From positions 1-33,534 of the forward strand of contig JAMQPH010000451.1 in assembly GCA_023717605.1 (NCBI GenBank): a DNA stretch of 33,534 nucleotides, given 5' to 3'. Under the pieces are notes generated by a model, which had not been told where the DNA came from, did not search any database, and saw only the letters and a program-made list of their open reading frames with translations. Within the stretch, counting starts at the first letter, position 1. Every line of letters starts with the position of its first letter. The position numbers were made by a program, and so were the translations under genes. The stretch is from Pyrinomonadaceae bacterium (GTDB lineage Bacteria > Acidobacteriota > Blastocatellia > Pyrinomonadales > Pyrinomonadaceae). Positions 15,193-26,337 of this stretch are shown piece after piece.

Positions 15193-17628
15193 GTGATTAA
15201 ACGAAAGAACTACTCTCCAATGTCTAAATACGTGAATCACCGCTCTGAGCGCCCTCGTACTCCTTACCTGTTTCTCACGGCCGGATTGCTCTTCACGTTT
15301 GCTGTCTCATATCACTTGAACAACGTTGCCAGGTCACAGGATCAAAGCTGGGCACCCTACACACTGGCGGCCGGGTTGTTTTTCAGCTTCCTCTTCTTCG
15401 CGGTAACGCAAATACGAGCCCGCACCAGGGCGGAGCGCTCTGCGGCAGAAGTTCGTGAGTCAGAAGCAACAATGCGCACTATTCTTGCCGAGCGCGAGCG
15501 GGTTGAAGATGAGCTGCGAGAGAGCGAGGAGCGTTACCGTGAACTGGTAGAAAACGCCAACGATATCGTCTTCACGTTGGATCTCGCCGGTAACATGACT
15601 TCGGTCAACAAAGCCGTGGAGTTGGTCACGGGTTATTCCCGAGCGGAGTTGGTCGGCATGAACCTCGCCGACTTTCTGACTCCCGACTCCGCCGCCAGCG
15701 CCCATCACATGACACAGCGCAAGTTGGCGGGTGAAGAACGAACCAACTATGAAGTCGACGTGAAGACGAAAGCTGGCCAGCTGTTGACGCTGGAAATCAG
15801 CAGCAGGCTACTGCTGAGGAAAGGCGAACCCGCAGGTGTCCAGGGTGTCGCGCGCGACATTACAACCCGTCGTCGCTCAGAGGAAGCATTACGCGAAGCT
15901 GATCAGCGAGCATTGTCTGAATACGAACGCTTGCTTGAAAGAATCTCGTGCCTGGCCCAAGCCCTGGGAACTGCGCGCGATCTGGTCACGATCTTCCGGG
16001 CCCTCCAACAGTTCACCGAAGTATCCGTCCCCTCCGACGGCATCTTCATCTCTTTGTACGATCCGGTTCGCGATGTCCGCACCGCGTGCTTTGCCTGGGG
16101 CGACGGGCTCGAATTCGACGTTTCCGAACTTCCGCCCATGCCGGTTAACGCATCAGGACCAAATAGTCGCGCGGTTAGAACCGGCCAGGTAATAATCACA
16201 GATGACTATATGAACATAGCGCGTGGCCATCCGTCGGTAATCGTAGGACCTGAAAATGGACTGCGACCACAATCGTCCCTTGCGATACCAATGGCGGTGA
16301 TGGGGCGCATCATCGGCACGATTGAAGTGCAAAGTTATCAGAAGGCCGCCTTTCGGGAAGAACATGCAACGGCAATGCGCCTGGGTGCCAACCTAGCGGC
16401 CGTGGCAATTCAAAACGTTCGACTGCTGGAGCGGGAAAGCACTGCCAGAACGGAGGCAGAAGAGTCGAATCGATTGAAAGACGAGTTCCTGGCTACCGTT
16501 TCCCACGAATTGCGGACCCCGTTGACCGCTATTCTGGGTTGGTCGCGAATGCTCGAGGCCGGCTCAATTGATGAGCCCATGGCTGCCCGGGCTATCGAAA
16601 CGATCAGACGAAACGCCACCACTCAGTCGAAAATCATCGATGACATTCTCGACGTTTCGCGAATCATTACGGGCAAACTTCACCTTGACCTGCACCCCAT
16701 AAACCTGACGCCGGTGATTGAAGCTGCGGTAAACGTGGTGCGCCCTACTGCTGACGCTAAAGGGATCCGGATAGAAACTGACTTTGGGTCTCAACCCACA
16801 GTAATTACTGGTGATGCAAACCGACTACAGCAGATAGTCTGGAATCTACTTTCAAACGCAATCAAATTCACACCCAGGGGTGGAAGCGTTTGTTTGAGCG
16901 TTCATGAGATTGCTGCACAGGTAGAGGTTAGAGTGGCCGACACCGGTCAGGGAATTAGCCGCGACTTCCTGCCTTTCGTCTTCGACCGTTTCCGCCAAGC
17001 TGACAGTACCAGCACCAGACAACACGGCGGCCTGGGGCTGGGCTTGGCGATAGCGCGCCACCTGGTTGAGATCCACGGCGGCACGATACTGGCCGAGAGT
17101 CACGGAGAAGGAAAAGGCGCTACCTTCTCTGTCAGGTTACCCAGTGTTGGATCCGCTTCCAGTCCGAGCAAGAGTGCAAACGTGGGAGAAAGTACAAGAG
17201 ATAGCTTTAAATTCAACTCACGATTAGCAGGAATACACGTGTTGCTCGTGGAAGACGATCTGGATACATTGGACTTATTGAGCGCCGCACTCAAGCATCA
17301 GAGGGCCACGGTCACCGCCGCCACATCTGCCGCTGAAGCCCTCGCGTCGATTCGAACCTCCATACCTGATATCGTCGTCTCAGATATTGCAATGCCTGGC
17401 GAGGACGGCTATCAACTCATCGAGAAAATTCAGGCGATGGGCTGTGACGGCGATCGGCACATCCCGGTCATAGCCATCACAGCTTACGCGAAAGAGGAAG
17501 ACCGTCAGAAAGCCATAGCTTTAGGCTTCCACAGTTACTTCGCCAAACCACTTGAGTTGTCTGAACTAGTAAGCGCGGTAGCAGATGGAGTCCGAAGTAA
17601 GATAATGGATCAGGAACGAGGAGAGTGA
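15193..17628 (+). CDS. Hybrid sensor histidine kinase (PAS, GAF, HisKA, HATPase, REC)
   Basis: The 811-residue protein has two membrane helices (about 24-42 and 55-74) with only a short loop between them, so it does not sense through a periplasmic domain. A coiled coil, a PAS domain (about 113-235) and a GAF domain (about 260-415) follow. The HisKA box has phospho-acceptor His438 (TVSHELRTP). The HATPase domain has N (LLSNAIKFTP), G1 (VADTGQG) and G2 (GGLGLGLAI) boxes. The C-terminal receiver has Asp731 (VVSDIAMP). The ligand is unknown. Start: GTG 15193 or ATG 15220; neither has a good ribosome site. The next gene begins directly after its stop. Confidence 0.92.
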   Translation: MIKRKNYSPMSKYVNHRSERPRTPYLFLTAGLLFTFAVSYHLNNVARSQDQSWAPYTLAAGLFFSFLFFAVTQIRARTRAERSAAEVRESEATMRTILAERERVEDELRESEERYRELVENANDIVFTLDLAGNMTSVNKAVELVTGYSRAELVGMNLADFLTPDSAASAHHMTQRKLAGEERTNYEVDVKTKAGQLLTLEISSRLLLRKGEPAGVQGVARDITTRRRSEEALREADQRALSEYERLLERISCLAQALGTARDLVTIFRALQQFTEVSVPSDGIFISLYDPVRDVRTACFAWGDGLEFDVSELPPMPVNASGPNSRAVRTGQVIITDDYMNIARGHPSVIVGPENGLRPQSSLAIPMAVMGRIIGTIEVQSYQKAAFREEHATAMRLGANLAAVAIQNVRLLERESTARTEAEESNRLKDEFLATVSHELRTPLTAILGWSRMLEAGSIDEPMAARAIETIRRNATTQSKIIDDILDVSRIITGKLHLDLHPINLTPVIEAAVNVVRPTADAKGIRIETDFGSQPTVITGDANRLQQIVWNLLSNAIKFTPRGGSVCLSVHEIAAQVEVRVADTGQGISRDFLPFVFDRFRQADSTSTRQHGGLGLGLAIARHLVEIHGGTILAESHGEGKGATFSVRLPSVGSASSPSKSANVGESTRDSFKFNSRLAGIHVLLVEDDLDTLDLLSAALKHQRATVTAATSAAEALASIRTSIPDIVVSDIAMPGEDGYQLIEKIQAMGCDGDRHIPVIAITAYAKEEDRQKAIALGFHSYFAKPLELSELVSAVADGVRSKIMDQERGE

Positions 17629-18459
17629 GTGGCACAATTTACCATCGCACATAGCTCGAAGGGTTCGAAGAAAGTTCTGCGCGGAGTGGAGATAGCATAC
17701 GACGATGTGGGCTCTGGTCCTTCTGTGGTGCTGCTTCATGGGTATCCCTTTAATCGCTCGATGTGGCGCGAGCAGGTAGAAGAGCTCCGGAAAAACCACC
17801 GGGTAATTGTCCCCGACTTGCGTGGGCACGGCGAGAGTGCGGTAACGCCCGGACCGGCGACTATGGAAAGCATGGCTCTGGATGTCGCTTCACTGCTTGA
17901 AACCTTGAACATCTCGCGGGCCACCATCGGCGGTCTTTCAATGGGCGGCTATGTAGCCCTGGCTTTTTATCGGCTCTTTCCGCTGCGAGTTCGTTCGCTC
18001 GTCCTCGCTGACACGCGACCCCAGGAAGACACCGAGGAAGCTAAGAAGAATCGCGAGCAGCAGGCAGAAAAGGCCCTGCGCGAAGGGATGGAGGGCATCG
18101 CTGACGCGCTCCTACCGAAGTTGCTCGCCCCCGAAACGGTTGCCGAACGGCCCGATATTGTCCGGCGCGTACGCGAGATGATTGTGGGGACGGAGCCCGA
18201 AGGCGCAGCGTCAGTGCTCCGCGGCATGGCCGTACGCAAAGACCAAACTTCCTTTCTGTCACGCATCATTGCCCCAACGCTGATTGTTGTCGGCAGCCAG
18301 GACGTGCTTACCCCGGTAGCAGATTCCGAACTCATGCGTAAAGAGATCGGTGGGTCGCGGCTACGAATTATGGAAGGGGCCGGGCATGTCTCCAATCTTG
18401 AACGGTCCGAAGACTTCAATCGCGACTTGGTTAAGTTCATAAACGACGTGGAGGCTTGA
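17629..18459 (+). CDS. Alpha/beta-fold hydrolase
   Basis: The 276-residue protein has the canonical fold: the oxyanion region LLHGYPFNRSMW and PDLRGHGES. The nucleophile elbow is GLSMGG with Ser104. The acid is Asp225 in VVGSQDVLTP and the base is His253 in GAGHVSN. It should hydrolyse an ester, lactone or similar bond; the substrate cannot be named. The closest named types are 3-oxoadipate enol-lactonase-like enzymes, but nothing here proves that. Its GTG start follows the kinase TGA without a gap, and AGGAGAG of the kinase end serves as ribosome site, so translation is probably coupled to the kinase. Confidence 0.9.
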   Translation: MAQFTIAHSSKGSKKVLRGVEIAYDDVGSGPSVVLLHGYPFNRSMWREQVEELRKNHRVIVPDLRGHGESAVTPGPATMESMALDVASLLETLNISRATIGGLSMGGYVALAFYRLFPLRVRSLVLADTRPQEDTEEAKKNREQQAEKALREGMEGIADALLPKLLAPETVAERPDIVRRVREMIVGTEPEGAASVLRGMAVRKDQTSFLSRIIAPTLIVVGSQDVLTPVADSELMRKEIGGSRLRIMEGAGHVSNLERSEDFNRDLVKFINDVEA

Positions 18460-18510
18460 GATCCAACTCTTACAGGGAGACATCTCGGGCTTACTCGCGG
18501 CTAAGTATAA

Positions 18511-18939
18511 ATGTCAGGACCCCGCAGATTCACCATTGAAGAGCGCGTGCGCTGGGGTGATGTCGACGCTGCACGCATAATCTTCTACGGCGCTTACATT
18601 CGTTTCTTTGAGATTGCCGAGACGGAACTCTTCCGCGCTGTGGGACTTCCTTACAGTGTAATCTTCGACGAAATAGACCTCTGGCTGCCTCGCGTTCATC
18701 TCGAGTGTGATTTTCATCGCGTGGCGCAGTTGGATGACTTGCTTGAGGTTTCAGCCTACGTGGGTCGGATCGGTAATAAGTCAATGCAGCTAAATTTTGA
18801 GGTGCGCCGCAAAGGCGAAGAGGAGTTGGTTGCCACAGCGCATTTCGTCATGGTAGCAGTACGAAAGGATAAGTTTGAAAGCGTTCCGATTCCCGACCTG
18901 TTGCGCCAGCGACTTAGCCCGTACACTGAAACTCGTTGA
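18511..18939 (+). CDS. Acyl-CoA thioesterase, 4-hydroxybenzoyl-CoA thioesterase-like (hotdog)
   Basis: The 142-residue single-hotdog protein has the family's active-site strand-helix: VRWGDVDAARIIFYGAYIRFFEIAE. Its first Asp (WGDVD) is the usual catalytic residue and the following helix carries a conserved Glu. It should hydrolyse an acyl-CoA, probably as a tetramer in the cytoplasm; chain preference is unknown. YbgC-type enzymes are related. It lies 51 bases after the hydrolase gene on the same strand, likely in the same transcript, and is followed by pdxH. Confidence 0.88.
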   Translation: MSGPRRFTIEERVRWGDVDAARIIFYGAYIRFFEIAETELFRAVGLPYSVIFDEIDLWLPRVHLECDFHRVAQLDDLLEVSAYVGRIGNKSMQLNFEVRRKGEEELVATAHFVMVAVRKDKFESVPIPDLLRQRLSPYTETR

Positions 18940-19030
18940 CTGAGATCGGACTTCTTGGTCCGACCCGTTCGGAGGACCTCCGGCAGCATCCTGGCTTGGC
19001 CTCCGCATCGCTCGACAGGACACAAAAAAC

Positions 19031-19639
19031 GTGACCGACTTAAGCGAATCTAGTGCGCCACGAACCCCTCTGCAGCTCTTCCAAAACTGGTTTGCCGAGG
19101 CACGGCAGCACCCGGAGATCTTGCTGCCGGATGCGATGACGTTGGCGACGGTCGACCACGACTGTCGACCGTCGGCGCGCATGGTGCTGTTGAAGAGCTA
19201 CGATGAGCGCGGCTTTGTTTTCTACACCAACTACAACAGCAGAAAGGCGCGCGAGCTGGAGGCGAACCCCTATGCCGCACTGGTCATTTACTGGTCGCAG
19301 CTCGATTACCAGGTGCGGGTTGAAGGCTCGGTGGCTCGAGTCTCAAATCAAGAGTCAGATGTCTACTTTCAAACTCGCCCGCGTGAAAGCCAGATTGGCG
19401 CCCTCGCGTCGCCGCAAAGCGAAGTAGTCACCAGCAGGGAGGAACTGGAAACTCGCGCCCGCGAACTGGACGCGTTCCACGGAAACCGCCGTATTAAGCG
19501 TCCTGAGCACTGGGGTGGTTACCGCCTGCAGCCGGCACGAATCGAATTCTGGAAGGGACGACCCGGCCGTCTTCACGACCGAATTCTGTATGAGCGACAA
19601 GCTAACGGCGACTGGAGTATTCAACGCCTGGCGCCATAG
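19031..19639 (+). CDS. pdxH: Pyridoxamine 5'-phosphate oxidase
   Basis: The 202-residue protein matches PdxH over its full length. It has [44 protein letters not shown], then [10 protein letters not shown]. Next come [14 protein letters not shown]-like [29 protein letters not shown], and the C-terminal [11 protein letters not shown] with the PLP/FMN-binding residues. It converts pyridoxine or pyridoxamine 5'-phosphate to pyridoxal phosphate using FMN and oxygen. The start is GTG 19031, with AGGA about 11 bases upstream; no better start was found. It converges with the flavoprotein gene at 19668, only 28 bases away. Confidence 0.95.
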   Translation: MTDLSESSAPRTPLQLFQNWFAEARQHPEILLPDAMTLATVDHDCRPSARMVLLKSYDERGFVFYTNYNSRKARELEANPYAALVIYWSQLDYQVRVEGSVARVSNQESDVYFQTRPRESQIGALASPQSEVVTSREELETRARELDAFHGNRRIKRPEHWGGYRLQPARIEFWKGRPGRLHDRILYERQANGDWSIQRLAP

Positions 19640-19667
19640 GTTTTTGGAACGAATGGCTGAAAAGCGA

Positions 19668-20888
19668 CTAGACTGGCCGCAACGCGCTGCGGGCCAGCTT
19701 CTTCTTCAGGTCAACGTACCCTTGCTCGCCGGCAACAAGATCTCCCAGCACGCGCTTGATGCCCCGGTGACCTCGCGCAAACTCGATCATTCTTTCCGTG
19801 AACGGCGCGCCCCAGAAGTTTCCATAGAAGCGTCGACGCATCTGTGAGGCACGCTTTAGATCGCGCCCGAAGTCTTGGCGCCAGCGTCCTTCGTAATCCA
19901 GGGGAGTCTGAGCCAGGAAACTCTCCGCGAACAGTTCAGCTGATCGCAACGCGTAATAGATTCCCTCGCCGGTTACAGGATCGGCAAAGCCGGCCGCATC
20001 TCCGAGAAGGGCCCATCCTTCACCACAGACACGCCTCGCGTCCCACGTCTTATCATTGAGACCGGGAATACGGGCAGCATATCGTTCGGCAGAAGACCCC
20101 AGTTTCGCTTTAATTCGCTGGTCGCGATCACGATCAGTTTTTCGGCTCGCCCATAATTTCGCTCTCGGATCTTCGCGCTGGCGGTAGTAGCCGAGCATGA
20201 AGTCCCAGAGAAGTTTGTCGAGTGGCTGATGCTCAAAAGCCTCCTGTGTAGTGGCAATGCCAAAAGAAATGTGGTCCAAACGCGGGAACGCCCAGGCATA
20301 ACCAATCCATCCAGGTAGAAAGGCGACGACGGTCGGCGATTCTCCGCTCTCAGGCAACGGGGCGCGATAACCAAAAGCGACTTCCATTTCCGACGGCGGT
20401 AACGGCCCCGCGAGCATTCTCGCTACCGAGCTGCCCGCTCCATCGGCGCCCACCAGCATTTCACCTGACCATTCAGCGTCTGAAGCTCCCGCCACTTCCT
20501 TTAGCATCCAGCCATTCTCAGTTCGTTTAATTCCACGCGCGGAGATTTTCGCGGCAAAGACCTCCGCGCCTGCAGCCCTTGCCCGGTCGCGCAAGTAGGA
20601 GTCAAAGGCGATGCGGGAATAGATCGCGAAAGGCTCTTTTAATTTCAGATGAAGACGTTTGCCGGAAGGTGAATACATTTCCAACTCATCGACTGTGCGG
20701 CCAACGGCGTTCAGCAGATGTGGCCACGCTTTCAGTGCTTTTGCGGTAACACCGCCACCACACGCCTTTGGTTCCCCCTCCGGCCGTCCATCAAACAAAG
20801 CTACCTTCACGCCCCTCCTCGCGAGCAACTCGGCCGCAAACGACCCGGCCGGTCCGGCTCCAACAATAAGTGCCTCAAAGTGTTCCAT
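19668..20888 (-). CDS. FAD-dependent oxidoreductase, geranylgeranyl-reductase family
   Basis: The 406-residue flavoprotein opens with the FAD-binding GxGxxG at its N-terminus (EALIVGAGPAGSFAAELLARRG). It has the GGGVTAKAL segment and a second FAD motif, GWALLGDAAGFADPVTGEGIYYAL. This layout is that of the geranylgeranyl-reductase/digeranylgeranylglycerophospholipid-reductase family. It probably reduces double bonds in an isoprenoid chain such as a quinone side chain or carotenoid-type lipid, but the substrate is not known. I prefer the ATG at 20888 because it places the FAD motif about 10 residues in; an upstream in-frame ATG at 20936 would add 16 residues. It is divergent from the MEMO-AMMECR1 gene. 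Confidence 0.87.
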   Translation of the reverse strand: MEHFEALIVGAGPAGSFAAELLARRGVKVALFDGRPEGEPKACGGGVTAKALKAWPHLLNAVGRTVDELEMYSPSGKRLHLKLKEPFAIYSRIAFDSYLRDRARAAGAEVFAAKISARGIKRTENGWMLKEVAGASDAEWSGEMLVGADGAGSSVARMLAGPLPPSEMEVAFGYRAPLPESGESPTVVAFLPGWIGYAWAFPRLDHISFGIATTQEAFEHQPLDKLLWDFMLGYYRQREDPRAKLWASRKTDRDRDQRIKAKLGSSAERYAARIPGLNDKTWDARRVCGEGWALLGDAAGFADPVTGEGIYYALRSAELFAESFLAQTPLDYEGRWRQDFGRDLKRASQMRRRFYGNFWGAPFTERMIEFARGHRGIKRVLGDLVAGEQGYVDLKKKLARSALRPV

Positions 20889-21092
20889 CTTTGGAAGGCA
20901 TGATAGAGGTGTTTGTGGATCGTGCGCAATTGGCATTCATTGCATGGGAACAGGATGGTAGAATACCGGCGTTCCCTGACAGCTTTTCCCTCCAACCGTC
21001 CACGACTCTTAAAACGGGCTGTGGCCAGTTGCTTTGTTTACCTTTCCAACATGTCGGTATTAGCGTTCGTTTCCGATAAGTTGAGGACCACA

Positions 21093-22481
21093 ATGGGAAG
21101 GGAGAGTTCAATAGTTTTCTCGGGTATCGCTCCTCATCCGCCGATTATGGTTCCGGAAGTGGGACGTGAATCGGCAAATGAGGTGCGGGGATCGATCGAT
21201 GGAATGGCGGAGCTTACCAAGCGACTTATCGCCAGCGGAGCCGAAACTGTTGTTTTGATTTCACCTCACGCCCCCCTGGAGCCAGACGCCTTTGTCGCCT
21301 ATCAGGGTCCGGTCCTTCACGGAAACTTCGCAAACTTCCGTGCACCCGGGGTTCGTTTCGAAGCTCCGCTGGACGAAGAGTTGCTCCAGGCAATCTCAGA
21401 CGCCGCAGCTGAGGAAGGCTACGAGGTCGTGGGCCTGGGGCGCGGCCAAAACCTGGACCATGGAACGGCGGTCCCACTCTATTTTCTGCAACGTAACGGC
21501 TGGACCGGTCACGTCGTCGCCCTTGGTTACAGTTTCCTGTCTAACGAAGACCATTTACGTTTCGGCTCCTGCATTGGAAAGGCAATCAACAAAACTCGTC
21601 GAACCGCCGGGTTAATTGCCAGCGGAGATCTAAGTCACCGGCTGAAACCTGATGCGCCCGCAGGATACAACCCAACCGCCTATATTTTTGACACTGAGGT
21701 AGTAGACGCCCTTCACACAAATTCTCCCGAACGTATTATCAACATCGATCAGGATCTACGTCGCAACGCCGGAGAGTGTGGCTACCGCTCGATGTTGATC
21801 GCCCTGGGGGCGACCAGCGAACAGCCATGGGCCTGTGACGTCATTCACTATGAGGCGCCGTTTGGAGTTGGTTATCTTGTTGCGCAATTCACTGGCAAGC
21901 AGCCCGCCTTGCAAGAGTACCAGGAGCAAAGTGTCGCAGGTGATTTCGACGGAGAGACTTTCTGGGCCGCCAGACTGCCTCAACTCGCCCGCGCGGCCGT
22001 GGAGACCTATGTGCTCCGCGGAACACAAATGGATTCTTCTGAAAGCAACGCAGGCCTGCTCGGTGCACGGGCTGCCTGCTTTGTTTCTCTCAAAACACAT
22101 GACGGACAACTACGCGGTTGCATCGGAACCATTGAGCCGGCCAAGGAGACTCTAGCCGAAGAGATCATTGCCAACGCGATCAATGCAGCCGCGCGCGATC
22201 CGCGTTTCTCGCCGGTTTCGGCTCAGGAACTTCCGCAACTGCGCTATTCAGTGGACGTGCTTTCGACGCCCGAGCCGGCCACACTAGACGATCTCGACCC
22301 GGCGGTTTACGGAGTAATTGTTGAGGATGAATCGGGTTCACAACGGGGCTTGCTGTTGCCGGATTTGGAGGGAGTGGACTCGGTAGCCAAGCAGGTAGAG
22401 ATCGCGGCGCGAAAGGCCGGCATTCAGCCGGAAACTCCCATCAAGCTCGCGCGGTTTCGGGTTAGCAGATTTGGTGAGTAG
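21093..22481 (+). CDS. MEMO/LigB-AMMECR1 fusion (AmmeMemoRadiSam A+B-type)
   Basis: The N-terminal domain (about residues 1-270) is a LigB/MEMO-like fold: SGIAPHPPIMVPEVG, VVLISPHAP, NLDHGTAVPLYFL and ASGDLSHRL, where the His and Asp residues would form a metal site. The C-terminal domain (about 290-462) is AMMECR1: ACFVSLKTHDGQLRGCIGTI, AAARDPRFSPV and LRYSVDVLSTPEP. The fusion corresponds to proteins A and B of the AmmeMemoRadiSam set, whose third partner is a radical SAM enzyme. That enzyme is not nearby here. No activity is established for this fusion. Start: GAGGA six bases before the ATG at 21093; the frame upstream back to 20913 encodes nothing recognisable. Confidence 0.87.
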   Translation: MGRESSIVFSGIAPHPPIMVPEVGRESANEVRGSIDGMAELTKRLIASGAETVVLISPHAPLEPDAFVAYQGPVLHGNFANFRAPGVRFEAPLDEELLQAISDAAAEEGYEVVGLGRGQNLDHGTAVPLYFLQRNGWTGHVVALGYSFLSNEDHLRFGSCIGKAINKTRRTAGLIASGDLSHRLKPDAPAGYNPTAYIFDTEVVDALHTNSPERIINIDQDLRRNAGECGYRSMLIALGATSEQPWACDVIHYEAPFGVGYLVAQFTGKQPALQEYQEQSVAGDFDGETFWAARLPQLARAAVETYVLRGTQMDSSESNAGLLGARAACFVSLKTHDGQLRGCIGTIEPAKETLAEEIIANAINAAARDPRFSPVSAQELPQLRYSVDVLSTPEPATLDDLDPAVYGVIVEDESGSQRGLLLPDLEGVDSVAKQVEIAARKAGIQPETPIKLARFRVSRFGE

Positions 22482-22491
22482 TTTAGGCTAT

Positions 22492-22520
22492 CGGGAGCCG
22501 GAAGGCCGGCTCTCGATTTT
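22492..22520. terminator. Bidirectional terminator between the AMMECR1 fusion and gyrB
   Basis: A 10-bp stem, CGGGAGCCGG paired with CCGGCTCTCG (one G-T wobble), encloses an AAGG loop. ATTTTACTT follows on the plus strand. It lies between two converging stops, 11 bases past the plus-strand stop and about 6 bases before the gyrB stop, so it can serve both genes. Confidence 0.7.
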
Positions 22521-22525
22521 ACTTA

Positions 22526-25000
<2,475 letters not shown>

Positions 25001-25057
25001 CTATACAGTTGCTGAATAAGTGTTCTTGTTGGTCGCCCGCTCTCAGACGACTTCTTC

Positions 25058-26191
25058 CTAAGCTAATGCCGTGGAAATAGAGTCCGTTTTCTGTTCGCCG
25101 CTCGTCACATTGCCATCTTCAATTTCATACACACTTGCTCTAGACATGAACGCTTGGACGTGGGATCGTTTCGACGTGGTGACGAACGTTTGAGTTCGAC
25201 CATCAAGGTATTCCAACAGACTATTTATCCTCTCTTCGTCCAGTTCCGCGTCCACATCGTCGATGAGAAAAAGCGGGTAATCATGATGGCAGGAATTATA
25301 CACCGAAATTGCCGCTAAGTCTAATAATAACAATGCGCTACGCTGTTGCCCGGCGCTCCCGTAAACCCTCATCTCGTGCCCCTCCAGAAGTATCTCTAAA
25401 TCGTCGCGATGCGGACCTACGAGAGCCCGGCCAGCCGATATCTCGGCCTCAAGTCGAAGGTGCAACCGGTGGTCGAGCAGCGACTCGTAATCATGCAGAT
25501 TGCCCTTGCCCTCCAGCGACGAAACGTATCGGATCTGGATCTCACGTCGTTCGAACAGTCCGCGCTCCAGTACGTCGTTTATCAACCCAATGTAGTCCGT
25601 TCTAGCCAGGTGTATTTGATTTGCCAGGTTCACCAACTGTTCATTCCAAGGAGCCAGGAGATCTCTTGTCTCGCCCGAACTCATCTCAGTGTCAATGGAG
25701 TCCTGAAGAATTCGGTTCTTCTGTTTAAGCACCCTCTTGTAATCGGAAAGGGTTTGTACATAGGCCGGTCTCAAGGACGCGACTCCACGATCGATGAAGC
25801 GTCTTCTTGCCTCAGGCATCCCCCTAACTACTTCGAGTTCATCTGACGTAAACGCAAAGACCTGCAGTTGACCCAGATATCTAACCAACTGCTCCCTCTT
25901 GCCATTGACCCAAATTGATTTTGTGCTGCCTTGGAGTGTGACCTGTAGATCGCGCCGCAACTCTCCGCTGGAGACCTTGCCGCTTACGTAGGCCATCTGC
26001 TCACCAAATCGTATTGATTCCTGAAGACGCTGAGTGCGAAAGGACTTCGTTCTCGAGAGAAGATAAATCCCCTCCAGCCAATTTGTCTTACCGTGCCCGT
26101 TGTTTCCAAAAATAATATTAAGCCCCGAGCTCCAGAGGATCGTTCCGCTCAAGTTGCGGAAGTGGTGGGCCTCAATAGACTCAAGGATCAT
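25058..26191 (-). CDS. recF: DNA repair/recombination ATPase RecF
   Basis: The 377-residue SMC-like ATPase has the opening HHFRNL, Walker A GNNGHGKTN, the signature GSAGQQRSALLLLDLA and Walker B LFLIDDVDAELD. RecF loads RecA at gaps with RecO and RecR in the cytoplasm. Length and order are normal for the family. It is separated from dnaN by about 146 bases holding a terminator, so it probably has its own promoter. No strong ribosome site precedes the ATG. Confidence 0.96.
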   Translation of the reverse strand: MILESIEAHHFRNLSGTILWSSGLNIIFGNNGHGKTNWLEGIYLLSRTKSFRTQRLQESIRFGEQMAYVSGKVSSGELRRDLQVTLQGSTKSIWVNGKREQLVRYLGQLQVFAFTSDELEVVRGMPEARRRFIDRGVASLRPAYVQTLSDYKRVLKQKNRILQDSIDTEMSSGETRDLLAPWNEQLVNLANQIHLARTDYIGLINDVLERGLFERREIQIRYVSSLEGKGNLHDYESLLDHRLHLRLEAEISAGRALVGPHRDDLEILLEGHEMRVYGSAGQQRSALLLLDLAAISVYNSCHHDYPLFLIDDVDAELDEERINSLLEYLDGRTQTFVTTSKRSHVQAFMSRASVYEIEDGNVTSGEQKTDSISTALA

Positions 26192-26263
26192 GGTGCGAAT
26201 TTTAGCATATGCCCGATGAGGTGTTTCAGACGAAGCACAGAAGTCGCCAGAGCAACAAATACA

Positions 26264-26294
26264 AAGCGCTCCCCTTAACCACGGGAGAGCGCTT
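26264..26294 (-). terminator. Intrinsic terminator downstream of dnaN
   Basis: An 8-bp stem, AAGCGCTC paired with GAGCGCTT, with extra C-G pairs toward the loop. On the minus strand it is followed by TGTATTTGTTG. It sits 44 bases past the dnaN stop and separates dnaN from recF. Confidence 0.65.
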
Positions 26295-26337
26295 CGAAAA
26301 TCATGACGCCTAGTTTAGGACGATAAAGAGGTCTTGC

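Noticed and set aside
20913-21092. In-frame upstream extension of the MEMO-AMMECR1 gene
   Set aside because: The encoded residues match no domain, the region overlaps the divergent gene's possible start, and a good ribosome site precedes the ATG at 21093.
21093-21900. A true aromatic-ring extradiol dioxygenase
   Set aside because: The fold is LigB-like, but fusion to AMMECR1 places it with the MEMO-type proteins, for which no ring-cleaving activity should be assumed.
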